NCBI RefSeq assembly: GCF_021155765.1
Contig: NC_060112.1
Location: 27,712,601-27,776,600, forward strand
Length of the DNA: 64,000 nt
Reading direction: 5' to 3'
From: Diprion similis
Lineage: Eukaryota > Arthropoda > Insecta > Hymenoptera > Diprionidae
Both the position numbers and the translations under genes were made by a program. Positions 10,476 through 22,603 of the stretch are shown here, in pieces (within the stretch, counting starts at the first letter, position 1; every line of letters begins with the position of its first letter). The notes beneath the pieces are model-generated. The model made no database searches. It was given only the letters and a program-made list of their open reading frames with translations, and had not been told where the DNA came from.

Positions 10476-10591
10476 CAAATTCCAGAAAATTTATAGAGTC
10501 TCGGCATGTTAGATTTAATGAGAAAATAGTCTATAAAGACGTCTATAGAGAAAATCAGAAACAGGCAGAGAAAAATGACTGGAACTGGTGA
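10476..10591 (+). pseudogene. Copia remnant, end of integrase-like C-terminus
   Basis: Continues, in phase, the frame interrupted at 518. It reads the integrase C-terminal box RHVRFNEK and stops at a TGA (10589-10591). This end lies against the hAT coding sequence, whose last recognisable codons begin within about 20 bases, so the Copia piece and the hAT gene meet here. Confidence 0.7.
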
Positions 10592-10604
10592 ACTCAATTA
10601 GAAG

Positions 10605-13600
10605 AAGAAACATTTTTTTAAATCTCACTTCAAGGGCTTGAATCGTTCCCTTAACAAGGGGCTGACAAACTCGAACATTGCGGTTACCCTCAAGCAAAAT
10701 CATTTTTCTTCGGAGAGAAAGGAGAGTTGGCAAGAGATAGCCATAGTGGCAGTTGATATCTCTTTGCAAAGAGTCTATTGATTCCGCTAAATCCTCGGTG
10801 CATTTAATGTACTCTTCCAGGTATTGAAAATCACACCTGTTAAAGGGATCTCTCAGTGAAATTCTCTCACCTGTTTCTACGCAACGCAGAAGTTTATCTT
10901 TGCGATGTATCAATTGCTTGAGGCAATCGAAGAAACTGTTCCACCGAGTAATTACTGGTCCTCGTAAACCGATACCCAAATAATCTTTCATGACTTCATT
11001 GGTTTTTGGAGACCGTAAACTCTTCCAAAGAGATGTACACTTCGCTATCACATTCTTATGGCGTGCTCCGAATTCTCTCGAAGTTTCGATTATTTTATTC
11101 GTATCTGTTGTAGCAATAAGGTTGAGAGTATGACTGGCGCAACGAAAATGTTGCGGTAATTGCTTCTGGCATTCGTCTGCAAAGTCGGTGTCCAGCGTGA
11201 TTTCGTGATTCGGTTCCTCAGTCATCAAAGTTTCAGAAAAATCTTCCTCTAAAAGTTGTCTGACGCTTCTTCTACAAAATAAAAACATTCATTTTCATAA
11301 CAGATCAGTCTATATTCTTTTCTCATATTCATTAGAAATATACGTATTCATTGCTAAGTTTATTTTTCAAGTTCACTGCATTCAATGCAGCGTACTTGCA
11401 TTGTAAAACGTAAAATGGTAAGGGATTTGAGTCAATAAGTTTTATATTTTCTGAGATATCACTGGAACCGTTTTTAAAAATGTCATCCTGAGAAACCCTT
11501 ATTTGAAGTTTTTGTCTGATCAAAAATTAAAAGAAATCATTGTTTTCGTAATATATAATACTGCAATGATAACATGGAAAAAGTTTTGTATTTTTAAATA
11601 AGAAACTTACTAAAAAAAAATTTTAGTAATCGTCTTTTTTCGGTATAGAAATGAGAACATGCCCTTGAACGAATACTATCATAGCTACGACTTTAAAAAA
11701 TTTGGAAAAATAATTACAAATGTTATTATGAGAAGACAGTATTACTATCATTTTCAACATTGCTGATTTTTTTCAGAATTTTGCCTTCAATAAAGTACTG
11801 AAAATCATATTCAAAAATATTTTTGGTTGGCATTGTATGAGCAATACAGGAAGGGCTTACCAGTTGGAATAATATCCGCAGCACCGTCAACACCGTACTC
11901 CTGGAATGCCTTGACAAAGTTCGATCCATTATCGGTAATGGTGGCCACAATTTTTCTGGGTGTTAAATTGAAGGACAGATGAATCTCCGCTAGAAACGTC
12001 GCAATAGCTTCATACGAGTGGGTACCAGGAAACCGCCGGCACGCAATCGCCGCGGATTTTCGATTTAAAGTATATGGATGTAGCTGTTAACAGATATCGA
12101 ACATGATTTTTTTCAATATTTTTAGTTCTTGAGGAAAACATAGTTGTGAGAAGAGATACTAGGACGGTATAAGAAAATATTCAAAGGAACGATTAAATTG
12201 TGGAATTAATGGAAAAAGCCTGTAAGCGACACGTTTAAGTTCGTTTGCTTTATTGCAAATGAAAAACGACGTCGGGAAAAAAAACGATGATTTTTCTTGT
12301 CGTACCATGAAAAGTCTTAAAAATCCACGAAATTTTTTAGTTCAACTTAGATTTTCTTAAAAAAAACTTACCCAATGAAGCGTTACCCCGACAAATCGAT
12401 GATTTTTCCCGGACCAAGCATCTGCTGTTGTACAAACGTACTCAATTGATGCGATTATCTTACGGAGCTCAGTGATCTGTCGTTCTGCCAGACTAATTAT
12501 TGATTTTGACAGTGAGTGTCGAGTCAGATGTTTCAAAATCAATCCATCTTTTTTTATGTTGAAGTCTACACATGTACGTAAGAGAATAAAAAATTAGCGT
12601 AATGTCTCAAATCTTATAAAAATACTCTGTAAAATAAAGTTGACATACCATCGAAAATTTTTCGAAAAGATTTTCTCTCAACAGTATTCAATGGTGCCAT
12701 GCTGTCCACAATGTAATTTGTGACACTTAAATTAAATTCACTTTGAGAGAACGTACATGACCATCGTTTTTTATTTTTTGGTTCTTCATTCAATTTTTTT
12801 GACAAAGAATCCTGGGTGTACTCGACATATTCTTCTGGATGACGTCTCTGCGAAGAAAATATTTTTGCATTGTTGATTCTGTTAAATTGATATAATTTGT
12901 TGTTAAAATACTAACCCTTAGATGTGTCGTCCAGTTAGAAGTACTGCGAAGTGTGCCGGCGATGATTTTTTCTCGTGGACAAATCATGCAATTGGCACGG
13001 ATTGTCCCATCCACTTGTGATTGTTCTTTCACGACTATAAAGTATCTACCATCCAGGCACAGTCGCTTATTGCACTCCACATCCAAAGGATCATCGGGAG
13101 GTTCTTCGTTCTCAATAGAAATTTGGCTCAAACGATGAATCGGAAGATCTTCAACGATCTGCGATGTTGATGCTTCTGCCAGGAGGGCAAATAATAGTTA
13201 ATAGTAATAGGCACACATAATATGCACAGTAAGCATATGAAATTTGTAACTTTATGAATTAATTTAACGCTTAATTACCTGAATGAGAAAATCCCCCTCG
13301 CACGACATCGCTGTGGAAAGCCATCTGCTGGTTTTCTTGCGAAGATGAGACCGCACTCTCATCTTCTGGGTCTGGAGAAATAAATCACCATGATAAGGCA
13401 GACTTCAATATATTATTTTATTTTCAGAGGTAATTGTTTCCTTTGAAGTATTGTTGTACGAAGTACACTTTCTCTAAGATCCAAAGGGTTAAATGCAGTT
13501 CTTTAGAAAAAAAAAACACATTTTTCTATGTGATTCCTCAACTCTCACGAGGAGGATGAATCAGACGACAACCACGGTAGTTTAGAAGAAAAACAGTATT

Positions 13601-14385
13601 GAGGTCCCATATATTTCCCAATAAAAAAGAAAAGTTGAAAAAAATTAAATTCAAAATTCCGAAGTGGTTTTTGGAAGCAAAGAACAATAATAAAAATTGT
13701 GGGATATTTTTATTGTAGAGCTCAAAATATATAGCTTAAAAAAAATTCCATGTAGTTTTTCGCTCCGATTAGCCGTTCGAGAGGTAATTGGCTGAGAAGA
13801 GAGCGAGAAAGATAAAAAAAAATCGAGAACAGATATTCCATAATACTTATCGAATTGGGTCATGTAAATGCACGAAAAAAACACGTTTTATGATGATCCT
13901 GAAGTTTCGATCGTTTGAATGCAAGGAAATTCTGTTATTTCTTGAGCAGAGCTCAGAATTATTATTCAATATTTGCTCTAGCCAATAAAACGATCGTCTT
14001 TTTCGACCAAAAAACTCAATCGACACGAAAAATTTCCATGATTTTCAAAATTCAATAAATAATCGATAGAAAAAAAAATTTTCGTTGAATCTCAACGTTG
14101 CAAACTTCAGAGTCATGTTTTATGTCATCTAAAGTCGCGGTAGCGACTCGAGATTAAATTGCGCAGTCCAACGAAAAATAAAGGTTTGGAAGTGGTTGAG
14201 TTGACGGGGAAAGCCGTATACATACAGACTGAAACGTAAACATATTGCTTATTGGAGATATTGCTTTCGACATTGTGCGGTGTACAGGTCGATGTTGACG
14301 CGTCCGCGTGTTTACGCGAACGCAAAGAATGTAGAGCCCGCGGACGCTTACGCCGTATTTTGCTGGTATCTTTACCATCCGACAT
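10605..14385 (-). pseudogene. hAT-family transposase gene with introns, 3' end missing
   Basis: At least six spliced exons with GT-AG borders and matching phases: 14385-14352, 13371-13279, 13175-12916, 12847-12649, 12565-12372, 12083-11861. The main C-terminal exon runs from about 11273 down to 10610. Features: a BED zinc finger (CMIC, then TTHL and RRH); the hAT motif MAPLNTVERKSF; DAWSGKNHRFVGVTLHW; TITDNGSNFVKAF with the catalytic Asp; CASHTLNL; TRWNS. The first intron after the BED cysteines splits the finger, and splicing joins both histidines. Phase could not be carried between 11861 and 11273: a candidate exon near 11500-11350 gives a phase conflict, so an exon is missed or the gene is broken there. 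The C-terminal hATC dimerisation domain is absent next to the Copia remnant. The start ATG at 14385 is the best candidate, chosen because its donor phase fits. hAT family membership is firm; whether the gene is a live transposon or host-adopted is not. Confidence 0.75.
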
Positions 14386-15518
14386 CAGTAGTTTCTGAAA
14401 GCTCATGTAAATTATAATGAACCATTTCGATGACTGTAATATGCTTGTATAATTTTAAATAATAACTTGAGTAAAAAATTGGATATGTATGAAATGTAGT
14501 TTAATTCATATTAATTTCTGTGCTACGAGTTTACATTTTTAAAAACGTAAAGGAAACCTGTTGATAGATAGACTCTGAATAGTTAGGAAATGCACATGCA
14601 GAAAAAACAAATGCTATTGCTGCAGTAGATGACAGTGCTTTTTGGAGTAATTTTTACAACAATTCAAGATAAATTTACAGTCACGTTAATTGCAAAATTA
14701 TAAGGTGTATACGAAGACACGCGGGAATTAAGTTAATATATACTGACACCAATAACTTTTCTTGAATTGTAATTTTTGCGACAATCTAGTGAAAAATACT
14801 CCGAAACTCAGTTCATACATTTACCAATACTATAATAAATATAACAAAAACTTGATACACACAAATTTTTTTCATTGAATAATTAGTAAACGTACCTTTG
14901 AGCAAAATACTTCCTGCTCTAAACGGTCGTAGAAACACACTAAAGCACACGGACACCGTATACACAGAACTCTTTTCGCGTGGTGTTTCCGGAAAGATAG
15001 TGGGGATAGTATCCACGTGAGTCGAACCTATCCAAACGTTCGTGATTGATTCCGAATGCTGCTGACTTGCCGAAACAATATCCAAACATTATCTTATTTT
15101 ACATTGAACCAATTTTTTCACACGGTTACTTATGATTATAAGCGATCTAATAAAAATTATTAGTCATTGATATAAAATTTTTCCATTGAATGCCTAAATA
15201 GAGTGCATGTTTTAAAGTGAAACTTTTATTACATCGCCACACATTTTGTCGTACGACTATCGCGTCACGTAACGCGTGACGGGCGGCCGCAGAGTGGGGG
15301 TAAAGTGGTCAGAGCGCGGATTGGTAAAACTTGACGAAAATTTTCAGTTGCATGCGTACGATCCGAAGAAAAGTTTCACTTTCATCGTGGTTTCATACAA
15401 CCACACAACCCTTTTTTTCACTTTAATGATCATTTGTGATCATTGTGGAAGATCACAAATGGTCAATACAGCAAAATAAAATAGTGAAACCGCATTGTGC
15501 AAGGTTCTAATGCGAGGA
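14386..15518. other. No gene recognised
   Basis: AT-rich sequence upstream of the hAT gene. It would hold the hAT promoter and the element's terminal inverted repeat if one exists, but I could not identify a TIR or an 8-bp TSD. Short open frames here have no recognisable domain. Confidence 0.4.
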
Positions 15519-15775
15519 CACTAATTTTTCTATTTGTAATGGAATATTCTCCACTACAAATTACTTTTTTTTTCAATGTACTTTGTAATAAAGCACTCAT
15601 TCATTACACATTACTTTTTTGAATTGTAATGGCAAATGCATCCATTACACATTACTTTTTTTATTTATAATGAAACACGCATTCATTCTACATTACTTTT
15701 TTGATTAGTAATGGAACACGCTTTCATTACACATTAATTTCATATGTGGTAATGGTACATTTATACATTGCACAA
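15519..15775. repeat. Tandem array, about 41-bp unit
   Basis: About six degenerate copies of a unit built as ATTACACATTAC, a T run, then a TAATGG core and an ACACGCATTC-like end. Successive CATTAC starts are 41 bp apart between about 15604 and 15727. Confidence 0.8.
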
Positions 15776-15826
15776 TAGACAGAGTAATGGGTAATGGTTA
15801 CAGTAATGCATTATGAAAATAATGCA

Positions 15827-16189
15827 TTATTTCCAACTGTAATCATAAGGCAGCAAATTCGTGTCTACTACCAAAAACGTTAATTCAGCACAGAATCCAT
15901 CAAATTTTACCAAACTAGTGATCTGTTTACTTGAATTAATTGACGTCGGACCGATGCCACTAAACTTTACAAATTGGTATTCAGTTTTACCAGGTAACGC
16001 ATCTGCAATGTAGCTTCTGATGAGTGAGCATTCAGCTCCGCTATCAATTAATCCTTGCAACTGGAAGTTATTAATTTTAATACCAACCAGAGATTGGCGC
16101 GTAATTGAGCAAACATTAACACTTTTGCGATCGTTGGGTCCCGTAATGGGTTGTCTATCCCACCACTGCTGTAGGAGCGAGACCGGCAA
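15827..16189 (-). pseudogene. Retropepsin fragment of an LTR retrotransposon
   Basis: A 120-residue open segment with the aspartic protease active site LIDSGAECSLI near residue 47, flanked by a beta-rich region and ending in VVDTNLLPYD, which resembles the protease flap and C-terminal strand of Gypsy-type proteases. No reverse transcriptase follows: the frame stops where the TAATG-rich array begins. It is an isolated piece of pol, unrelated in detail to the two Gypsy elements at the left. The TTG-like start given by an open-frame search is not meaningful. Confidence 0.65.
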
Positions 16190-16444
16190 GGGTTCGTTCG
16201 GGTGGTGAGCCCATGCCTACGACTCGTGTGCGTAATTCAGTGTGCTTGACTCACACCGGAGACCGCGTACGTCTATCACGACGACCGGCTCACTTCTGAT
16301 CTACTGAGTCTCATGAGCTCACTCTTATATCTATCGTACGACTCACCTGCCATCTGTACTAACCTCTCAAGTTACCATACAAGGGATTCACTCCCACATG
16401 CATTTCATCAAATTTTTTTTCACATCATTTATTGTTGATGGCAG

Positions 16445-16529
16445 TCCGAAAATCGTTGCGTGCGAGTGTACGGGAGGAGGCACCTGCACCCCACCACTTC
16501 CGTACACTCGCACGCAACGATTTCCGGAA
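16445..16529. other. Long hairpin (28 of 29 bp paired)
   Basis: Arms about 16445-16473 and 16500-16528 are inverted copies built around ATCGTTGCGTGCGAGTGTAC with one mismatch, separated by a 26-base C-rich loop. No TSD or longer TIR was seen around it. Confidence 0.85.
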
Positions 16530-19500
16530 AATGTATATTTATTGTAACGAAATAGTGTTCACACCCCTTATACAAGGTGTATAATCATCATATTATATAG
16601 AGTGAACTGATACCGATACAATATTCGGTCATGAAATGTTTAATCATTTGTCTTCGAATGAATAAGGTTACTGCGTCAATATTATTGTAATAATAGTCAG
16701 TCTTCAAACTCCAGTAGAAGTCCTTCGATGCTAAATACATCCACATTTTTCATACATATCCTACTGTGAAATTTCTTTGGCTCGACGTTTGCTCACGACG
16801 CACCGAGAACCCATTCATTACTTTAGATGCAATTCCTAGATTGCCCTTCATTACGTTATTATAAGCGTCTTCGGACATGGTTGGTGAAAATCAAAATATA
16901 TTTTTAGCTAGTAGGCAAAGACAAGATATTGGCCGGCAAGTTGTACATATTAAAGCTTTGGTTGATTGTACCGTGTAATGTATTCATGCACACTGTTTTC
17001 ATACAACGTCGAGTTTTTATTCTGCATGATTGAATAAATATTATCCCACGCTGTGAGAACATGTTCAATTCGTTAATACGCGAAATTGTGCGACAGATCA
17101 AACTCCGTGATTACTTTGTCGCTATAGCATTTATAATTGATGTTTCACAAAAATGTGCCCGCCAAGTACGTAGCGCTTGGAATGATGTTTCGATATCACT
17201 ACACGAAACAGCGAGGTCCGACTTCACGACATATACCTACCTACTTGCTGAGACATCGTAGAGCTTGGGGTTCATTCCTGATTTCACGACAGAGACCGGC
17301 AATATCTAAGTTATTCTTCAATTTGGATTGTGATTTGGTTTCGGTAACTTGGCGGATTTTTTTACATTTCAGATGTTTTCGCCTAGATTTCATGACTTTT
17401 TGTAAGTATGCGGCAATGATACTGCTATACCGTAGTAATAATCAACCAAATAATTGTAAGCGAACCACAACTCTTATACCTGTTGTGATGTGTAGGATTC
17501 GTAATTGATAACTGTATGACTTATCCACCATGAAAAATTAAAATAGTGATGCGACTAATCCAATTTGCGCACGATTAGGTAAATAATAATGATAATAATC
17601 ACTACCAATACCTACAACACCCGGTAGGATATGTCCCCAAAAAGTCTTTCGGAAACTTGCGCGGGGCAAGCGAGCGGATGGGATTAGTGACCATCATTAT
17701 GCGTCTGCATACCGTTTTAATATGTTCAATAAAAACACCCGCATTCGCACGAGGAACAAGGATAATTGGAGAAATCCGTACTTAGGTGTAACTGGACCGA
17801 GTTCAAACCTCAATTCGTCGATTCAACGCCTGAACGACATAATCCGTGACCATATATGTCGATCTCAATTTTGTAACAAGTAATGAATACATTGCGAAGT
17901 GAAAACGATAGACGACAATTTTTTTCCTCATATTTTATTTTTTTAATCTCCTATCACAACTAGTATAGCTAAAATTTGTCAGTATCATTATATAATCCTA
18001 TTTCATACAGTCCTGAATTCTTAACACTAATTTACCAATTAATAATACACGGCGCATGCACAGACATACGTTGCAACATTTTTGATATATTAATTCGGGG
18101 AATTTGCGCAAACTTGTAAGTAAAAGATGTAATACATGCAATTTCATGATAATATTCGTGTAACAAGATTTGTTTGAACCAATTAAACGGAACTGTCAGC
18201 AACTGTGACGCTCGATCACTTGTGAAACGGTAATGAAGCTTATTGATTGGTAATCATGTTGCCGATAAAACATAAATTTCGAGCAAATGCTACGAACATT
18301 ATAAGAAACATAATTACCGATGTGAGAAAGTAGACTGACAATGTAACGTCAGCATTTTTGTCGACTGCGATAAGTTTGTGCAAGTTAATACCATTGTTGG
18401 TAAGTATTTTTTATTTCACGAAAATACTTAGTTTGTCCACGGTAACAGATCGTTAACACAAACAAAATTGAGATTCATCTGTCGTGCGTTCACTTGTACA
18501 CACAAAATAATCTCTCTATATCTGTAAAATGTAGCAGGGTGACCCGTGATGCTGTAAAAGACGTGAAGTTAGCTTTTTACAGTTCTTATATGTCAACCAC
18601 ATGTTATTGTGATAGAGAAATATTTATATCTCAAAGTGAAAGTGATTAAAAAGTTCTAAATGGTATTATTTGTTCAGGACAGCATTACACTGCTCGTTCA
18701 ATACTCTATACAAACATGCACAGGTAAGTAAAAGTATCGTTTCACACGTTTTACAAAATTTGCGAGAATACAAAAATTACATTGTGGGCGATAAGACTCA
18801 AACGAAAATTGTGACACAACTGGATACATGTCTATTGACGTCCGGGGAAGGTTGACAGGCGTCATGATCTGTTTGTATTAGTAATTCGACAGCGCTACAA
18901 ATCTAAAACAATTATAGAGTTTAGAAAGATGTGAGAGCATAGAATAATAATATTGTCAAAGTGCATATGTGTCGGACTAATGTAAAAGTACACTCACCCG
19001 TGTACGCTTTGACTCTGTGGATTAACTATATACGTTCTCGGAGCTCGATGTACTACGTGGTGGTATGTCGATCAGGGTTCAAGTATTTGGTTTCGGTTCA
19101 ATTAGGGGTGATAATAAAATTAAACTATCTCGTCGTTCAACATAGTAGGGATGCCTTGTTCATCCGTATCTCACGTTGGAACCAATTTTCTGAATCTGTA
19201 AAGATGAACATTGATGACGATAAGCATAAATTTAGATGATCGTTACACCATGATAATTTTGTGAGTATGATTATTTGACGATTGGGTTAAAACATTGTCT
19301 CTGGATGACCAATTTTACCGAACACAAGAAGGACATGTAACAAATGCTACTTACTATATGAATCGAACATTAAGTGTTCTGCAGTTGGCTGGCACAATTA
19401 CAAACCTCCAGATTATGATGACCCCTTTCAGGAGCCGGGAACTTTTTTGTCGACATTTCAGTTTGAAGTCCTGGAACTTTGCTATCGGTGCCGTTAGGTT

Positions 19501-20123
19501 AGATAGTGAAAATATAGTCTACTTCTGAGCCGACACATCGGCTCCCGGTTCTGTGCGGGTTCACAGCAAAATTTTAGGAAGAGTTGTCAAAGTAAATTTA
19601 CTCTATAGCACTAATTCTTTCACTCACAGCCAAAGTCCAGTATTATCCCAATTTTGGCAAATCAGACGTATTTTCATTTGACATTAACACAACGATTCCA
19701 AATTTAAACGAGTAATACTAATAGTTGTATAAATGCATTTTGTGTAGATATCTGGTTGTTTGCCAGCTAATGCGTAATTAAAACATTTATTTAATAGTAA
19801 TTGAAGAAGTATAATGAGGAGCGACCTCAGGAATAATATCACAGATGGTTGTTACAGACTAATCGCACATATGACAAAATACCCCTCAAAAATAATTTTA
19901 TAACTAAAACAACTATTCTTTGTGATAGTAAAGCGGAGACAGATGTCTAGATAACATAACGCTTATGATTATGTTCTCAAGTTATGGAATTTTACGAATT
20001 TTGCCTATAACTAGGTTACATTATTTCTCGACCATGTTGAAAATATCGCAGCGATTACCAAAAATATTGTTAATTGACAATAACGTAGGTTATTTCTCTC
20101 TTTTAGCAACAGCAGTTGTATAT
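16530..20123. other. No gene recognised
   Basis: About 3.6 kb of AT-rich sequence. Open frames are all under 130 codons and overlap randomly, and none shows a known domain, signal peptide or codon pattern. A 68-residue-scale frame at 18961-19239 has one hydrophobic stretch but nothing to support it as a gene. Confidence 0.4.
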
Positions 20124-21319
20124 GAGGTATTCCATCCCAAGTGTGTAAGCCCGTGACCCTCACCCTCTCGGATTTTTTTAATTTTTTTTTTATATGATCC
20201 CATTGAGCCTAAAAGACACCCTCATATTTTTTTAGATTTTTTCGAACATCCCTTATTTCCGGAAAAAAAAAATTTTCAAAAAAAAATCGCCATTTTTTTT
20301 AAATCTGAAAAAATTCTCAAAAAACCGTGATAACATATAAAAATTTTCAAGCTATCACCCGTAGTGGGCAGATTTTTTTAAATGTGTTTTACGAGCTATT
20401 GACCTTCACAAAATTCCAAAAAAATTCTCAAATAGCTCACTTTGAGCAGATATTGAATTATTTCGGTACTCAAAATGAATATAAAATTCACAATTTGTTA
20501 AGGGTGAGACAATGAGAATAATCTTCGACACGCTGTAGTTGGTGGACACTTTTATTCGTTGACGAAAGGCGACTTGTTCCGCTCGTGGTCGGATCGAATC
20601 TGATTTCTAAACGCGCGCCTTAGGCTCATCAACCTCTCATCTACCGCAGCGCCATTTGTCTAGGGGACTTATTCTGATTCAGGCCAACGCGCCACTAGCG
20701 CCCTCTCCTATTCTCTCTCGCTCGCTCTTTCGCTCGCCCGCCTATCGGCCCCGACTTGGTCTCGCGACCTCGTCGTGCCGTTTTGGGTGACCTGCATGGA
20801 CTTGAGAAAAATGAATTTCCCGGGAGGTCTATAGCCCTTAAGGAGAGACTCCCTAAGGCTGAATTGGCGTTACATACACGACGACACGTATCACGTGCTC
20901 GAATATGTTCGTGGGCGAGCGTCGAACCGCGAGAGAAACGTTTAACCAGTGCGGTCGTGTGAATCGGCAACAATATTCAAATCCACCTCAATGGTGTTTA
21001 TTTCGCCGTCTCCCGAGGAATCAAACAAGTCGCCTTTCGTGTTTACAATCGTTGGTGTTTCAATCTTCACAATACATTTTTGCCATAACTATATCATGTG
21101 GCATTTTGATAATTCGCTTACAATATTTTACATTTAATTGCGTTACATTTCGACTTATGAACTGAACACAATAATTTGGTATCGTAACTAAATTCATCAT
21201 GATGTAAACTGAAAGTAATTGAATTAAAGAATCAAGCAACTCAAGAATAATATAAACATAACGTGCTCGGAATTTCTGTCGTCGAGTCTTCTTAATAACG
21301 TAATACATTTTTCTCCTCT

Positions 21320-21359
<40 letters not shown>

Positions 21360-22142
21360 TACATCTTTTGGTTTCCAACACAATTGATACTATAAAATTC
21401 ATTTTGAGTACCGAAATAATTCAGTATCTGCTCAAGGTGAGCTATTCGAGAATTTTTTGGAATTTTGTGAACGTTAACAGCTTGTAAAACACATTAAAAA
21501 AAATCTGCCCACTACGGGTGATAGCTGGAAAATTTTTATATGTTGTTACGGTACAGGAGGACTGCAGTCCATGTACCCACCCGTTGGTGTTGGTTCGGGT
21601 GCTATTTTTGTTGGTTCGTAGTCGTCGCCGTCTTCGTTCAGGGAACGGAAGGGAAAGAACAGTAATTAGAGAATGATTATAACTTTTATTTTGATTTGGA
21701 AATTGAGTGAAGTCGATGAGGAGTAGTTGAGGCAATGGTTTTGGGGAACGAGAGTTGAAGCTGAATGTAAGGGTAGAGGGGAATCGAAATAGCAAGGTAA
21801 GGGCGATAGCGAGTGGTGTAAGGCAAGATGGAAATAGGATGACAAGATATGGAGTGTGGGAATGGCAGGTAAAGACAAGCGTCGAGGAAGGTGGAAGAGA
21901 CGTGAGGCGGGACGTCGGACGTAACAATGTTATCACAGTTTTTTTAGAATTTTTTCAGATTTAAAAAAAATGGCGTTTTTGTTTTGAAACAAATTTTTTT
22001 TCTGAGATAAGGGATGTTTGAAAAAATCTAAAAAAAATGTGAGGGTGTCTTTTAGCCTCAATGCGATCATATAAAAAAAAAAAATAAAAAAAATCCGAGA
22101 GGGTGAGGGTCACGGGCTTACACACTTGGGATGGAATACCTC
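20124..22142. mobile_element. Foldback DNA transposon, non-autonomous
   Basis: The ends are inverted copies that begin GAGGTATTCCATCCCAAG and stay alignable for about 370 bp (left arm 20124-20495, right arm about 21380-22142 minus an inserted LTR). Flanks are ATAT on both sides, a possible 4-bp TSD. The right arm is split by a reversed solo LTR (21544-21926); its TSD ATGT marks the site, and without it the arms match again. The middle (20500-21380) is GC-richer on its left side, contains a second 17-bp inverted repeat and a long T run, and encodes no recognisable transposase. I cannot assign the superfamily. Confidence 0.8.
21544..21926 (-). repeat. Solo LTR of the right-end Gypsy family, reversed
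   Basis: Starts TGTTACGG and ends CGTAACA on the plus strand, the reverse complement of the 442-bp LTRs at 60816 and 61660. It is 383 bp, so about 59 bp shorter than those copies. TSD ATGT at 21540-21543 and 21927-21930. It sits in the right arm of the foldback element. Confidence 0.9.
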
Positions 22143-22570
22143 ATATGTACTTTGACTAATGTAAGTAACGTACAGATGTACCTTAAACTGTAAAGAAATC
22201 ATGTCCACATGTTAAATAATGTTGCACTCGCGATTAATATGGACGAATTTCATAAGAATGTAAATGACGTCATTTGATATCCGAAGATTCCGAAAGTGAT
22301 CATACACAATTCTCCCATCCAGTGTCGGGCATGCCAACTAATTCTATCGTATGATAATTACGTAACTTCTCTTCAGTTAAATGATTCAGTAATGATTCAG
22401 TATTGATTGATATGATATGATTGCAATCAGCAATCATACGTGTAGTACTGTGGCTTGCTGCACCATCATAAATTAATGTGATTCAAGATTTGAATCATAA
22501 GAAATTACTATGCTTGAATAATACAGCTAACTAAACCGGACATATGCTCGCGATATAAACATTTTTATTT

Positions 22571-22603
<33 letters not shown>
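22143..22603. other. Spacer with CA/TA simple repeat
   Basis: No gene seen. A (CA)n(TA)n tract at 22571-22603 forms the target of the next element. Confidence 0.6.

Noticed and set aside
16904-19528. Chain of small ORFs between 16.9 and 19.5 kb as a spliced host gene
   Set aside because: No consistent splice phases, domains or codon bias could be found.
20695-20973. Arg-rich 92-codon frame in the foldback centre as a captured gene
   Set aside because: Low-complexity CTCTCG tract drives it; no homologous domain.
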